A DNA stretch of 64,000 nt from JAPOXR01 sp964291445. Its GTDB lineage: Bacteria > Pseudomonadota > Alphaproteobacteria > Rhodobacterales > Rhodobacteraceae. Every line of letters starts with the position of its first letter. Position 1 is the first letter of the stretch. The notes under the pieces were generated by a model, which was not told where the DNA came from, made no database searches, and saw nothing but the letters and a program-made list of their open reading frames with translations. Location: the NCBI GenBank assembly GCA_964291445.2, contig OZ219862.1:1178001-1242000 (forward strand), in the 5' to 3' direction. Positions 36,160-44,235 of the stretch are shown one piece after another. The translations under genes were made by a program, and so were the position numbers.

Positions 36160-36854
36160 TGCTGGAAATCAGTGACATCCATGTCGCCTACGGCCGAGTG
36201 CAGGTGCTGTTCGGCGTGTCAATGACGGTGCAGCCCGGCGAGATCCACTGCCTTCTCGGCCGCAACGGTGCCGGAAAGACCACCACGCTTAACGCGGTGA
36301 TGGGACTGGCCCGGCTGACTGCCGGCTCGGTCCGCATGCGAGAGACCGAACTCCAGGCCCTGCCGGCGCATGAGATCCCAAGGCAGCGCATCGGGCTGGT
36401 TCCGCAGGGACGGCGGCTGTTTGCCGAACTCACGGTGGAGGAGAATCTCGAAATCGGATTGATGACAAGAGGATCCGGCCCGCAGGCCAGGCAACGGGCG
36501 CTCGATCTCTTTCCCCGTCTCGAGGAACGGATGCGTCAACCGGCGGCGACGCTGTCCGGCGGTGAACAGCAGATGCTGGCCGTGGCCAGAGCGCTGTGCC
36601 TCGAGCCCGAACTCCTGCTCCTTGACGAGCCGACCGAGGGGCTGCAGCCATCGATGATCAGCCAGATCAGGAATGTCATCTGCCAGATGCGCGATGCCGG
36701 TGTCGGCATCCTGCTGGTTGAACAGCGGGTCGACGCGGTGTTGTCAATCGCCGACCGGGTCTCCTTCATCGAGCATGGCCGGGTGCTGGAGACGCTGCCG
36801 GCGACCAGCCTGGCCGATGACCGCAGCAAGCTGACCCGCTATCTTGGCGTCTGA
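36156..36854 (+). CDS. livF: branched-chain-type ABC transporter ATPase LivF
   Basis: 232 residues. Walker A GRNGAGKTTT, signature LSGGEQQMLAVARAL, Walker B LLLLDEPTEGL. Start ATG 36156 overlaps livG. The last ten codons and the stop lie inside the first copy of a 46-base tandem duplication. Confidence 0.92.
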   Translation: MMLEISDIHVAYGRVQVLFGVSMTVQPGEIHCLLGRNGAGKTTTLNAVMGLARLTAGSVRMRETELQALPAHEIPRQRIGLVPQGRRLFAELTVEENLEIGLMTRGSGPQARQRALDLFPRLEERMRQPAATLSGGEQQMLAVARALCLEPELLLLDEPTEGLQPSMISQIRNVICQMRDAGVGILLVEQRVDAVLSIADRVSFIEHGRVLETLPATSLADDRSKLTRYLGV

Positions 36855-36917
36855 CCGGGACGGCAACAATGGCAAGCTGATCCGCCATCCTGGCGTCTGA
36901 CCCGGACGGCATCAATC
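36826..36917 (+). repeat. degenerate tandem duplication (2 x 46 bp) of the livF 3' end
   Basis: Units 36826-36871 and 36872-36917 align without gaps, 40 of 46 identical (GCAAGCTGA.CCGC.ATC.TGGCGTCTGACC). The first includes the final codons (SKLTRYLGV) and stop of livF; the second carries a decaying copy of the same stop region. The second copy runs 6 bases into the 3' end of the convergent ferredoxin reductase gene. Confidence 0.85.
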
Positions 36918-37724
36918 GACGAATGCACGCTCCACCACGAAATCTGCCGGCGCACTGTTGGCCCCCTCGGCAAATCCGGTGCTCTCGAGGATTGCCCTGG
37001 TATCCTTCAGCATGTCCATCGAGCCGCAGATCATGGCCCGGTCCTCCCCCGGCGACAGCGGCGGCAGGCCCAGCTCGGCAAAGAGCTTGCCGGAATTGAT
37101 CAGCTCGGTGATCCGCCCCGTCCGGCTGAATGGCTCCCGCGTCGTGGTTGGAAAATGGATGAGTTGCGTGCGGGCCTCGTCGCCGACCAGCGGGTCATCG
37201 CAAGTTTGTTCGACGAGATTCAGCCCGTATTCGAGCTCGGCGACCAGCCTGCAGGTATGGGTCAGGACGATCTTCTCGAACTTCACGTAGGTTTCCGGAT
37301 CGCGGATGATCGAGGCAAAGGGCGCAATCCCGGTGCCGGTGGCAAAGAGATAGAGTCGCTTGCCCGGGAGCAGGGCATCATGAACCAGCGTCCCTGTGGG
37401 CTTGCGGCGCATCAGGATGGTATCGCCGACCCGGATTCTCTGCAAATGCATGGTCAACGGCCCGTCCGGGACCTTGATCGAGAAGAATTCGAGTTCCTCG
37501 TCCCAGCTCGGACTGGCGATCGAATAGGCCCGGAATATCGGCCGTTCGGCATTCGGCAGGCCGATCATGACGAATTCGCCGGAGCGGAACCGGAAGCTGC
37601 GCGGGCGGGTGATCCTGAACTCGAACATCCGGTCGGTGTAATGCTTCACCGAGGTCACCTTCTCCGAAAACACCCCTGTAGGTGCCGCAAATTCGGTCCG
37701 TGTCATGGTCGCAGACTCGTCCAT
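36912..37724 (-). CDS. fpr: ferredoxin-NADP reductase
   Basis: 270 residues. The FAD site is RAYSIASPSWDEELEFF near residue 67, the pyrophosphate/NADP site is YLFATGTGIAPFASIIRD near 130, and MICGSMDMLKDTRAIL ends the NADP domain, as in bacterial Fpr. Start ATG 37724 follows AGGGACAGG; MTRTEF at 37706 is an alternative. Its promoter (37832-37860) carries the same palindrome found on the nicotinate dehydrogenase promoter. 6-Hydroxynicotinate reductase is known to use ferredoxin, so this enzyme could feed it electrons from NADPH. That link is inferred. Confidence 0.87.
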   Translation of the reverse strand: MDESATMTRTEFAAPTGVFSEKVTSVKHYTDRMFEFRITRPRSFRFRSGEFVMIGLPNAERPIFRAYSIASPSWDEELEFFSIKVPDGPLTMHLQRIRVGDTILMRRKPTGTLVHDALLPGKRLYLFATGTGIAPFASIIRDPETYVKFEKIVLTHTCRLVAELEYGLNLVEQTCDDPLVGDEARTQLIHFPTTTREPFSRTGRITELINSGKLFAELGLPPLSPGEDRAMICGSMDMLKDTRAILESTGFAEGANSAPADFVVERAFVD

Positions 37725-37818
37725 GGTCCTGTCCCTGCAATCCTGGTCCCGCGCATCGCCACATCGACTCCTTCCGCCTGGAAATCAACGGCAATCAGCA
37801 CCGGGCCGAGGCACGATC

Positions 37819-37832
37819 GTTAGTATACTAAC
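37819..37832. promoter_or_regulatory. palindromic operator GTTAGTATACTAAC, copy 1
   Basis: A perfect 14-base palindrome directly downstream of, and touching, the -10 box of the fpr promoter. A repressor bound here would cover the transcription start. The identical 14-mer occurs at 50228-50241. The MarR/NicR-like protein encoded at 42619-43065 is the obvious candidate ligand-responsive repressor. Confidence 0.75.
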
Positions 37833-37860
37833 AATTAATTTCGCCACCCCCACCTGTCAA
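37832..37860 (-). promoter_or_regulatory. sigma70-like promoter of fpr
   Basis: On the minus strand a perfect TTGACA (37860-37855) and TAATTG (37837-37832) are separated by 17 bases. The leader to ATG 37724 would be about 100 bases. Confidence 0.6.
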
Positions 37861-37932
37861 GCCCACCGGCGCAAGTCGGGGTTCGGCAGACGGGCCGATT
37901 GCGGCGCCGGATTTGCCGCCAATTCATCGGAG

Positions 37933-37960
37933 TTGAACGCCCATTGCGGTTTGTTAAGAT
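37933..37960 (+). promoter_or_regulatory. possible promoter of the enamidase gene
   Basis: TTGAAC (37933-37938) and TAAGAT (37955-37960) with a 16-base spacer, about 35 bases before the enamidase start. The operator copy lies about 100 bases upstream of it, so direct repression from that site is less certain than for fpr. Confidence 0.45.
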
Positions 37961-37995
37961 CGACCGGCACAAGGCAACCCATCCAGGAGATCAAC

Positions 37996-39321
37996 ATGGC
38001 AGACGGCGCAAACAAGCTGGTTATCCGCAATGTCGGGCTGATCCTGTCCGGCAAGATCGAATCGCCAATCCTGGACGGTGACTGCCTGGTTGCCATTGGC
38101 GGCCGGATCAGTGATTTCGGATACGAGGCGGACATCGACACCGATGGCGCCGACATCGTGGTCGATGCCATGGGGGTAACCCTGTGTCCCGGTCTCATCG
38201 ACAGCCATATTCATCCCGTCGTCGGTGACTATACCCCGCGCCAGCAGCAACTGCACTGGATCGATTCCACGCTCCATGGCGGAGTCACCACGCTGATTTC
38301 GGCTGGCGAGGTGCACATGCCCGGACGACCGAAGGATATTGTTGGCCTGAAGGCGATGGCGATTGCCGCCCAGCGCTGGTACGAGAATTTTCGCCCGTCG
38401 GGGGTCAAGGTGCTGGCCGGTGCACCGGTCATCGAACACGGCATGGAAGAGCAGGATTTCAAGGACCTCGCCGATTCCGGGGTCACCCTGCTCGGCGAGA
38501 TCGGCCTCGGTTCGGTCAAGGATGGCCCGACTGCCCACCGGATGGTGGAATGGGCGCGCAAATACGGAATCCAGAGCACCATCCACACCGGTGGCCCCTC
38601 GATCCCGGGCTCCGGCCTCATCGACAAGGATATCGTTCTCGAGGCCGGCACCGACGTGATCGGTCATATCAATGGCGGCCATTCGGCACTGCCGGACGAC
38701 CAGATCATCTGCCTCTGCGAATCCTGCCGCAAGAGCCTTGAAGTCGTTCATAACGGCAACGAACGGGCCGCCCTGCTGACCCTCAATACGGCCCGTGAGC
38801 TCGGGCAACTCGACCGGCTGATCCTCGGCACTGACGGGCCCGCCGGCTCGGGAGTACAACCCCTTGGCATCCTGCGAATGATCGCCATGCTGTCGAGCCT
38901 AGGCAATGTTGCGGCCGAAACCGCCTTCTGCTTCGGGACCGGCAATACTTCCCGCCAGCGTGACCTCGATGTCGGTCTGATCGAGAACGGCTATGCCGCC
39001 GATTTCGCATTGATCGACCAGGCCCAGCATGCACCAGGACGGGACATTCTCGAATCGGTCGGCCAGGGCAACCTGCCGGGCGTCGGCATGACCATCATCG
39101 ACGGCATCATCCGCAGCCGACGCAGCCGCAACACCCCGCCAGCCCAGCACCTCCCATCATCGAGGGGGAATGACGTCCGAGGATTTCCCAAAGAGATGGA
39201 CAGTTCGGGTGGATGTCCCAGGCGACACGCAAGAGGGAGATCAATCGTAAACCGCACAATCTTCACAGCTCTCAGCCGGCGAATCCAGCCGAATGGCAAC
39301 CGCCAACTTAACAAGCTCTAA
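37996..39321 (+). CDS. enamidase-like amidohydrolase (nicotinate pathway), altered C-terminus
   Basis: From ATG 37996 (AGGAG 8 bases upstream), 441 residues. Binuclear-metal motifs: GLIDSHIHPVVGDYTPRQQ (HxH), STIHTGGPSIPGS, DVIGHINGGHSA and LILGTDGPAGSGVQPLG. These and the LHGGVTTLISAGEVHMPGRP stretch match enamidase, which hydrolyses 1,4,5,6-tetrahydro-6-oxonicotinate to 2-formylglutarate and ammonia. Homology ends near RSRNTPPA at about 39140. The last 55-60 residues (arginine-rich, no homology) look like read-through into the low-GC island, so the original stop was probably lost. The catalytic barrel should still be complete. Divergent from fpr. Confidence 0.82.
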   Translation: MADGANKLVIRNVGLILSGKIESPILDGDCLVAIGGRISDFGYEADIDTDGADIVVDAMGVTLCPGLIDSHIHPVVGDYTPRQQQLHWIDSTLHGGVTTLISAGEVHMPGRPKDIVGLKAMAIAAQRWYENFRPSGVKVLAGAPVIEHGMEEQDFKDLADSGVTLLGEIGLGSVKDGPTAHRMVEWARKYGIQSTIHTGGPSIPGSGLIDKDIVLEAGTDVIGHINGGHSALPDDQIICLCESCRKSLEVVHNGNERAALLTLNTARELGQLDRLILGTDGPAGSGVQPLGILRMIAMLSSLGNVAAETAFCFGTGNTSRQRDLDVGLIENGYAADFALIDQAQHAPGRDILESVGQGNLPGVGMTIIDGIIRSRRSRNTPPAQHLPSSRGNDVRGFPKEMDSSGGCPRRHARGRSIVNRTIFTALSRRIQPNGNRQLNKL

Positions 39322-39648
39322 TGTCTTCTGTTTCCGGTCTTCACGAGCTTCGGGCCATCCGACTACGTTCGCATGCCCCGGCGGGTCATCGTCTCGATCG
39401 ATTGCCAACCCCACGTCCCTAACATCTTGGCAGGTCAGTTCTCCCCATCCGTACAACCGCTTCCCTAACGGCTGGCCAACTCGATCAATTCCCAGTTCAC
39501 ACTTGCGTCTAGTCGAAAGTCCAATCACATCGAATACAGAGAGCGCTCCCCCAACGTTGGGTTCAAACAATTTCGGTTTTGTGCGGCCCCCTGCAAGTCG
39601 TCCGCTTTCGACCGAAAATCTAGCAAACAAGCAATCTCGTTCAGCCAC
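39241..39648 (-). CDS. hypothetical protein of an accessory two-gene pair, 135 aa
   Basis: Starts at GTG 39648 with AGGTAA upstream; begins AERDCLFARFSVESGRLAGG and ends in an acidic tail (ESCEDCAVYD). No membrane segment or signal. Protein-like composition and the conserved-looking blocks DVIGLSTRRKCELGIDR and HANVVGWPEAREDRKQK suggest a genuine family seen beside the next gene in other genomes, as far as I can recall; its function is unknown. It is antisense to, and overlaps, the aberrant 3' end of the enamidase frame. Local GC is well below the rest of the window. Confidence 0.6.
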   Translation of the reverse strand: MAERDCLFARFSVESGRLAGGRTKPKLFEPNVGGALSVFDVIGLSTRRKCELGIDRVGQPLGKRLYGWGELTCQDVRDVGLAIDRDDDPPGHANVVGWPEAREDRKQKTLELVKLAVAIRLDSPAESCEDCAVYD

Positions 39649-39670
39649 AACTTACCTGCCAAAAAACAAA

Positions 39671-40093
39671 CTATCCGAACTTTTGCAGGCAGCATCCAAC
39701 CGGGCATGGTAACTCGCCCTTCCAGACGGCGGTCCCTCGGCAAGTGAAATCGTCGAACAGCGAGGCCCACGCCAGCTTTCCTTCCGGGCAGATGCTTAGC
39801 GTAAACATCGAATCGCGTCCTGCAATCCAATCAAGATCAATCTCGCCATGTGGCGTAGCCGCAACCTCTGGATCTCCTGTGTTACTAGGCAGCAGGTCCA
39901 CCAACTCTTGAGCCACGTCTACGGACTTTCTCGTTACGGCAATCGCTCCCTCTCCGTCCCAGTTGGCCGACCCGGCTGTTTCTAGGAGGCCCTCGATTTG
40001 TTTCTTAAGGTCAGACCGAATCGGCTGGTCGGCAGCAACGTACAATTGCCGCAGCCTGAGAGATTCCAGCGGAGATTTCCCAATACACGCCAA
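39671..40093 (-). CDS. hypothetical protein of an accessory two-gene pair, 140 aa
   Basis: Ends 22 bases before the 135-residue gene on the same strand. Likely start TTG 40093, though a shorter start is possible. Central motifs SANWDGEGAIAVTRKSVDVA and PEVAATPHGEIDLDWIAGRD, then LSICPEGKLAWASLF, are protein-like. I have a recollection of similar small proteins next to the partner gene but no function. Cytoplasmic, no membrane helices. Confidence 0.6.
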   Translation of the reverse strand: MACIGKSPLESLRLRQLYVAADQPIRSDLKKQIEGLLETAGSANWDGEGAIAVTRKSVDVAQELVDLLPSNTGDPEVAATPHGEIDLDWIAGRDSMFTLSICPEGKLAWASLFDDFTCRGTAVWKGELPCPVGCCLQKFG

Positions 40094-40298
40094 CCTTGGC
40101 TCAACCGTTGCCTTTCAGCCTGCTCAGTCTCCGGGCTCTCGGAGGACAGTGCTGCCAACAGTCCTGCCCACATTGCGTCCCGAATTGACGTCAGATCGTA
40201 GGAATCAGCCCCCTCCGTTCTGCAATAACAGTGCGGTGAAGATTTAATGTATTTTCGCTGCGATCAGGAATTGTAGTCGAAATAAAATTCATGGCCCT

Positions 40299-40943
40299 TC
40301 AACTTTCTGTATCTGAAACAATTCGCTCGCGGATGCCCTTGACACATCTTCGGAAATCGCCGACCTGCTGGAGTTTTCCGACCATTGTTTCTTCACCCTC
40401 AAATTGTTGGTGGCTGTTTACTGCTACAAACAGATGTTCTCCGCTTGATTCTGCATGTGGCTCTATCCGCACGGTGTATCGGATTGATTTCTCGACAAAG
40501 GAAATTCTGGAACTAAGATTGAATTCTGATGCGCCGGTCAACTGTGCAACCGCTTCCGAAGCCAATCTTGCACAGTATTCGGAGCCATTCAATCCAACAT
40601 GACTCCGCCGAATTGCCCCATCGCAATTCATGCCAAGCGCCGTCGTGCTAACCGCGTTTTTCACGTCATCCAGCTTTTCAGCGATGATCATGGCTGCTTC
40701 GGCCAACTCGCCTGAAATGATGGTGTCTGTTTCGTTGGCCCTTAGGTCGATTCGGTCGGGCGTCATTCTCAGCTCAAATTTTCCTGAGACATAGCTGCAA
40801 TGAGTAATGGGGTTAACCCGCACAATGCTAGCAAAGTCGATGCTTCCCCCAAACAGTTCGCGCTCATCCAGGAGTCCGTGAGGGAACGTCCCTACAAACA
40901 CAAAGCTGTTAAGCTGCTGAATTAGCACGGTAAATTCTCCCAT
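40299..40943 (-). CDS. hypothetical protein, 214 aa
   Basis: Start ATG 40943 (MGEFTVLIQQLNSFVFVGTF). Recognisable only as a soluble alpha/beta protein with the block GKFELRMTPDRIDLRANE near residue 55 and a run of charged helices. No catalytic motif seen. Third gene of the low-GC island, same strand as the pair to its left, 205 bases away. The gap 40094-40298 shows nothing coding. Confidence 0.6.
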   Translation of the reverse strand: MGEFTVLIQQLNSFVFVGTFPHGLLDERELFGGSIDFASIVRVNPITHCSYVSGKFELRMTPDRIDLRANETDTIISGELAEAAMIIAEKLDDVKNAVSTTALGMNCDGAIRRSHVGLNGSEYCARLASEAVAQLTGASEFNLSSRISFVEKSIRYTVRIEPHAESSGEHLFVAVNSHQQFEGEETMVGKLQQVGDFRRCVKGIRERIVSDTES

Positions 40944-41177
40944 GGCCTTACACTCAAGCGCGAGCATAGTAATTTGCAGTTCAAGGCACAACAATATCCT
41001 TGGAGCCGGGAGGCAGTCGGTCTGGCGGTCAATCTATGGCCAATCCGGCGAGTCCAAGACACCAACGCCTTCACTTTTTCGTGCCTCGGCCTGTCTCGCT
41101 TAGCACTCCTGCCTGACATAAACGCAAGAAACCGGGCACGCCTTCTTGAGACTGTCCCCTCGCATGCCAAGGCAGGC
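40944..41177. other. low-GC island right flank, no gene
   Basis: About 230 bases between the hypothetical gene and rmuC. No supported frame; composition changes back to high GC near 41170, which may mark the island's right boundary. No tRNA and no obvious direct repeat with the left boundary near 39150. Confidence 0.35.
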
Positions 41178-42494
41178 CTATCCGGAAGGTTCTTCCGTAG
41201 CCTCGCTGCCGGTCGGGCCCTCCGGCTGGCCGAGGCCGAGCAGGCCGGAGGCCTGGCCGGCGTCGGGTAGCTGCTCGACATCCCGCAGGGTCCGGTCCAT
41301 GGCCCGGCGCCTGGTATCGGTGGTCTCGAGGGTGCGGGAGACGGTGCCGACCTGTTGCTTGACCTTGTCGAGGACCTTGCCGAATTTGCCGAATTCCAGC
41401 TTGACCGCCGACAGCACTTTCCAGACCTCGCTTGAGCGCTTTTCGATCGCCAGGGTGCGGAAGCCCATCTGCAGGGAGTTGAGAATCGCCGCCAACGTGG
41501 TTGGTCCGGCAACCACGATCCGGTGTTGGCGCTGCAGCTTGTCAAGCATCTCCGGCGAGCGGACCACCTCGGCATAGAGCCCCTCGGTCGGGAGATAGAG
41601 GATGGCAAAATCGGTGGTGAATGGCGGGTTGACATATTTCGACCGGATTTCCCTGGCAAATCCCTCGACTGCCCGAAGAAGGCTGCCGGAGGCCTGCTGC
41701 ACCTTCTGGCTGTCGCCCTCCTCGGCTGCCTCCAGCAGGCGGTTGTAGTCTTCCATCGGGAACTTGGCGTCGATCGGCAACAGCACCTCCGACTCGCCGT
41801 CATCGGCACCCGGCAATTTGATGGCAAATTCGACGATGTCGTTGGTCTCCGGGTTGGGCTTGGCGTTGCGGTAGAACTGGACCGGCGCCAGGATCTGTTC
41901 GAGCAGGGTGCCGAGCTGGATCTCGCCCCAGCCGCCCCTGGTCTTGACGTTGGATAGCACCGCCTTGAGGTCGCCAACGCCGGTGGCCAGCTTCTGCATC
42001 TCGCCAAGCCCCTGGTGGACCGCCTCGAGCCGGTCGCTGACCAGCTTGAATGACTCGCCCAGCCGTTTCTCCAGCGTCCCCTGCAGCTTCTCGTCAACGG
42101 TCTGGCGCATCTTCTCCAGCCTGTCCTCGTTGCTCTTCTGCAACGAACCAAGCTGGTCGCCGACCTTTTCGGTGAGAGTTTCGAGCCGTTTCTCGTTGCG
42201 ATCGGACAGGTTCCTGATCTCGCCCCGCATCTCCAGAAGCTGCGAGCTGCGCGCCTCATCGAGTTTCCTGATGGTTCCGGTCAGTGCCTCGGTGTTGCGC
42301 TGGCTGGACTGGTCCAGCTCCTCCCGCAGCTTGCGGGCTGCGCTGGCGCTCTCCTCCCGGGATTCCCGGAACTGACCCCGCAGGGCCTCGTCCGACAGAC
42401 CGGAGCCACCCCGCGTTCGGCCGATGAACAGCGCCGCCACGAGAACCAGGTTGGCGGCGGCCAGACCCAATATGATCATCAATTCCAGCGACAT
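41178..42494 (-). CDS. rmuC: DNA recombination protein RmuC
   Basis: 438 residues from ATG 42494. One N-terminal helix (LELMIILGLAAANLVLVAALFIG), a long coiled coil (about 40-170, rich in Glu/Arg/Gln heptads), then the RmuC nuclease-like domain with GGWGEIQLGTLLEQILAP, LPIDAKFPMEDYNRLL and DFAILYLPTEGLYAEVV. RmuC limits inversions at short inverted repeats. A 445-residue frame overlapping it in another phase is arginine- and serine-rich noise. Confidence 0.92.
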   Translation of the reverse strand: MSLELMIILGLAAANLVLVAALFIGRTRGGSGLSDEALRGQFRESREESASAARKLREELDQSSQRNTEALTGTIRKLDEARSSQLLEMRGEIRNLSDRNEKRLETLTEKVGDQLGSLQKSNEDRLEKMRQTVDEKLQGTLEKRLGESFKLVSDRLEAVHQGLGEMQKLATGVGDLKAVLSNVKTRGGWGEIQLGTLLEQILAPVQFYRNAKPNPETNDIVEFAIKLPGADDGESEVLLPIDAKFPMEDYNRLLEAAEEGDSQKVQQASGSLLRAVEGFAREIRSKYVNPPFTTDFAILYLPTEGLYAEVVRSPEMLDKLQRQHRIVVAGPTTLAAILNSLQMGFRTLAIEKRSSEVWKVLSAVKLEFGKFGKVLDKVKQQVGTVSRTLETTDTRRRAMDRTLRDVEQLPDAGQASGLLGLGQPEGPTGSEATEEPSG

Positions 42495-42618
42495 GACCTG
42501 CTCCGACGGACCCGGCTTCCCGATAACCGGTGCCCGGAAACAGTGCAATGGCACCCGGCCGGGACGAATTTCGCCAGCGGCAGTGCCTGATCCGGAACAG
42601 CTGGCGGCGCGGCCTGCT

Positions 42619-43065
42619 TCAGGTCAGCTTGGCCACCAGTTGCAGGAAGACCTCGCGTTCGCCATCGGTGAGCGGCTCGAGTGTCGAGCGGGTAATGCCA
42701 TTGCCCTGGCGGTGAAGTTCCGGGATGGCCGCCTTGCCGGCGCGTGACAGGATGATCAGCTTGCGCCTCCGGTCATTCGGATCATCGGTAAACTCGACCA
42801 GCCCCTTCTCGAAGATCCGGTCGACCACCCCCTTGGCCGTGGCGACATCCATCTTGATCCGGCGGCCGAGGTCATTCTGGGAGCACTCGCCGATCTCGGC
42901 AATCTTGACCAGGGCGGCAAACTGGGTCGGGGTCAATCCGCACGGTGCCTGCGTCTGGAAGATGGCGACATGTCGCTGGTTGGCCAGCCTGAGCAGAAAC
43001 CCGACCTGTTCCTCGAGAAGGTAGGCTTCCGGCTCGCTGCCTTCGCTCGCTGCAGTCCTGGTCAT
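42619..43065 (-). CDS. MarR-family regulator, NicR-like
   Basis: 148 residues from ATG 43065. The winged helix spans GLTPTQFAALVKIAEIGECS, QNDLGRRIKMDVATAKGVVDRI and a wing at DDPNDRRRKL. The opening YLLEEQVGFLLRLANQRHVAIFQ resembles NicR, the 6-hydroxynicotinate-responsive repressor of aerobic nicotinate genes in Pseudomonas. It is the last gene of the leftward nicotinate operon (4 bases after AA_synth), so it would be autoregulated if it binds the palindrome at 50228. Direct evidence for binding is lacking. Confidence 0.85.
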   Translation of the reverse strand: MTRTAASEGSEPEAYLLEEQVGFLLRLANQRHVAIFQTQAPCGLTPTQFAALVKIAEIGECSQNDLGRRIKMDVATAKGVVDRIFEKGLVEFTDDPNDRRRKLIILSRAGKAAIPELHRQGNGITRSTLEPLTDGEREVFLQLVAKLT

Positions 43066-43069
43066 GGGC

Positions 43070-43654
43070 TCAGCGAAGCCCGTCCTTGCCCTCGGCCTCG
43101 GCGGCAGCGAGCCCACCAACCCTGGGCAGCGGGCGTCCGCTGTCGGTAACTGCCACCGCCACCATGATTTCGCCGGAACGCGGCGCGTCATTCAACCTGA
43201 CCTCGATTCCATCAAAGTGCGACCTGACATAGGCGGCATCCTTGTGCCCGAGCGGAACATCCAGCGGATGGCCCATGCCGCCGGCCTTCTTCGAAGACGG
43301 AACCAGGGCCGCACCCTTGCCAACCGCCTTTCGCAGCGGTGCTCCGAGCTTCGGATGCAGGATGGCGGCGGCATGCTCAAGCTCGCCGCCCTCGCCAACC
43401 AAGGCCGCCTTGCCATAGCTTTCAGCCTCGTCCGGCCGGATCCCCAGCGCACCCACACACATATCGCCGAGCAGCCCGCCCAGTTCGGCGCCGATATCCA
43501 TCAGCAGCGACAAATCCTCGACAAACTCTCCGGCATATGGATTGGCAATCACTGCCACTGCCACTGCCTTGCGGGTCGGCGGCTCAATCTCCTTCCCGGC
43601 TTCCTGGCAGGTCTCCTCGACGCTCACCAGTGTTTTGCGAATTTGTGCCTTCAT
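43070..43654 (-). CDS. AA_synth (PF06684-like) family protein, copy A
   Basis: 194 residues beginning MKAQIRKTLVSVEETCQEAG. Motifs KAVAVAVIANPYAGEFVEDL, LGDMCVGALGI and YGKAALVGEGGELEHAAA match its neighbour at 43651-44235 along the full length, so the two are tandem paralogues. The family name 'amino acid synthesis' is historical; no enzymatic activity is established as far as I know. Its place inside a nicotinate operon suggests a role in a ring-opening or side-product step. Confidence 0.8.
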   Translation of the reverse strand: MKAQIRKTLVSVEETCQEAGKEIEPPTRKAVAVAVIANPYAGEFVEDLSLLMDIGAELGGLLGDMCVGALGIRPDEAESYGKAALVGEGGELEHAAAILHPKLGAPLRKAVGKGAALVPSSKKAGGMGHPLDVPLGHKDAAYVRSHFDGIEVRLNDAPRSGEIMVAVAVTDSGRPLPRVGGLAAAEAEGKDGLR

Positions 43655-44235
43655 CTCAATCCATCCTCTCCCTTGATCCTGTCTGCCCGCAACCCGCCAG
43701 CCCGGTTGTGAATCCTGGCACCGGACGTCATGGCAAGTATCAGGCAGATTTCATGTCGCTGCGGCGCATCGGCAAGCCCGATCTCGATGGAGTCGAAGTG
43801 ACTTCGCACATAGGAGGCGTTGATGTGGGTGACCGGAATGTCGATGCGGGTGCCAGGACCGCCAACCTTCTTGGCCGACGGCACGATGGCCATCGTGCCC
43901 CCCAGAACCTCCCGCATGCCGTAGCCTCCCGGCGCATGCCACAATGCGCCATGTTCGATCTCGCCATCCTCGCCGACGATGGCGCCCTTGCCATATCCTT
44001 CCACCACCGCCGGGTCCGGTCCAATCAACCGGCTCAGCCGCCCGGCCAAATCGACCCCCAGTTTCACCAGGCCGGCAGATGCCGATTCGATCTCCTCGAC
44101 GTAGCGTCCGGCATGCGGGTTGACGATAACCGCCATGATCGCCGCCTTGCGCAACGGTTTGTCCGGGGCCGGGCCGCCCTCGTGGCGGATCTCCTCGACC
44201 CAGCTGGCAATCTTCCTGATCTCGGGTTCAAACAT
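43651..44235 (-). CDS. AA_synth (PF06684-like) family protein, copy B
   Basis: 194 residues (MFEPEIRKIASWVEEIRHEGG), same length as copy A and co-linear with it: KAAIMAVIVNPHAGRYVEEI, YGKGAIVGEDGEIEHGALWH, GTRIDIPVTHINASYVRSHF. It overlaps copy A by ATGA and the UPF0280 gene by 8 bases. Divergence between the copies is large enough to suggest a heteromeric complex or different substrates instead of a recent duplication. Confidence 0.8.
   Translation of the reverse strand: MFEPEIRKIASWVEEIRHEGGPAPDKPLRKAAIMAVIVNPHAGRYVEEIESASAGLVKLGVDLAGRLSRLIGPDPAVVEGYGKGAIVGEDGEIEHGALWHAPGGYGMREVLGGTMAIVPSAKKVGGPGTRIDIPVTHINASYVRSHFDSIEIGLADAPQRHEICLILAMTSGARIHNRAGGLRADRIKGEDGLR

Noticed and set aside
25573..36917. 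The tandem duplications as CRISPR or transposon ends
   Set aside because: Only two diverged copies each, no spacers, no inverted termini or transposase.
40922..42259. 445-codon frame overlapping rmuC
   Set aside because: Arg/Ser-rich low-complexity translation; the other frame on the same strand encodes full-length RmuC.
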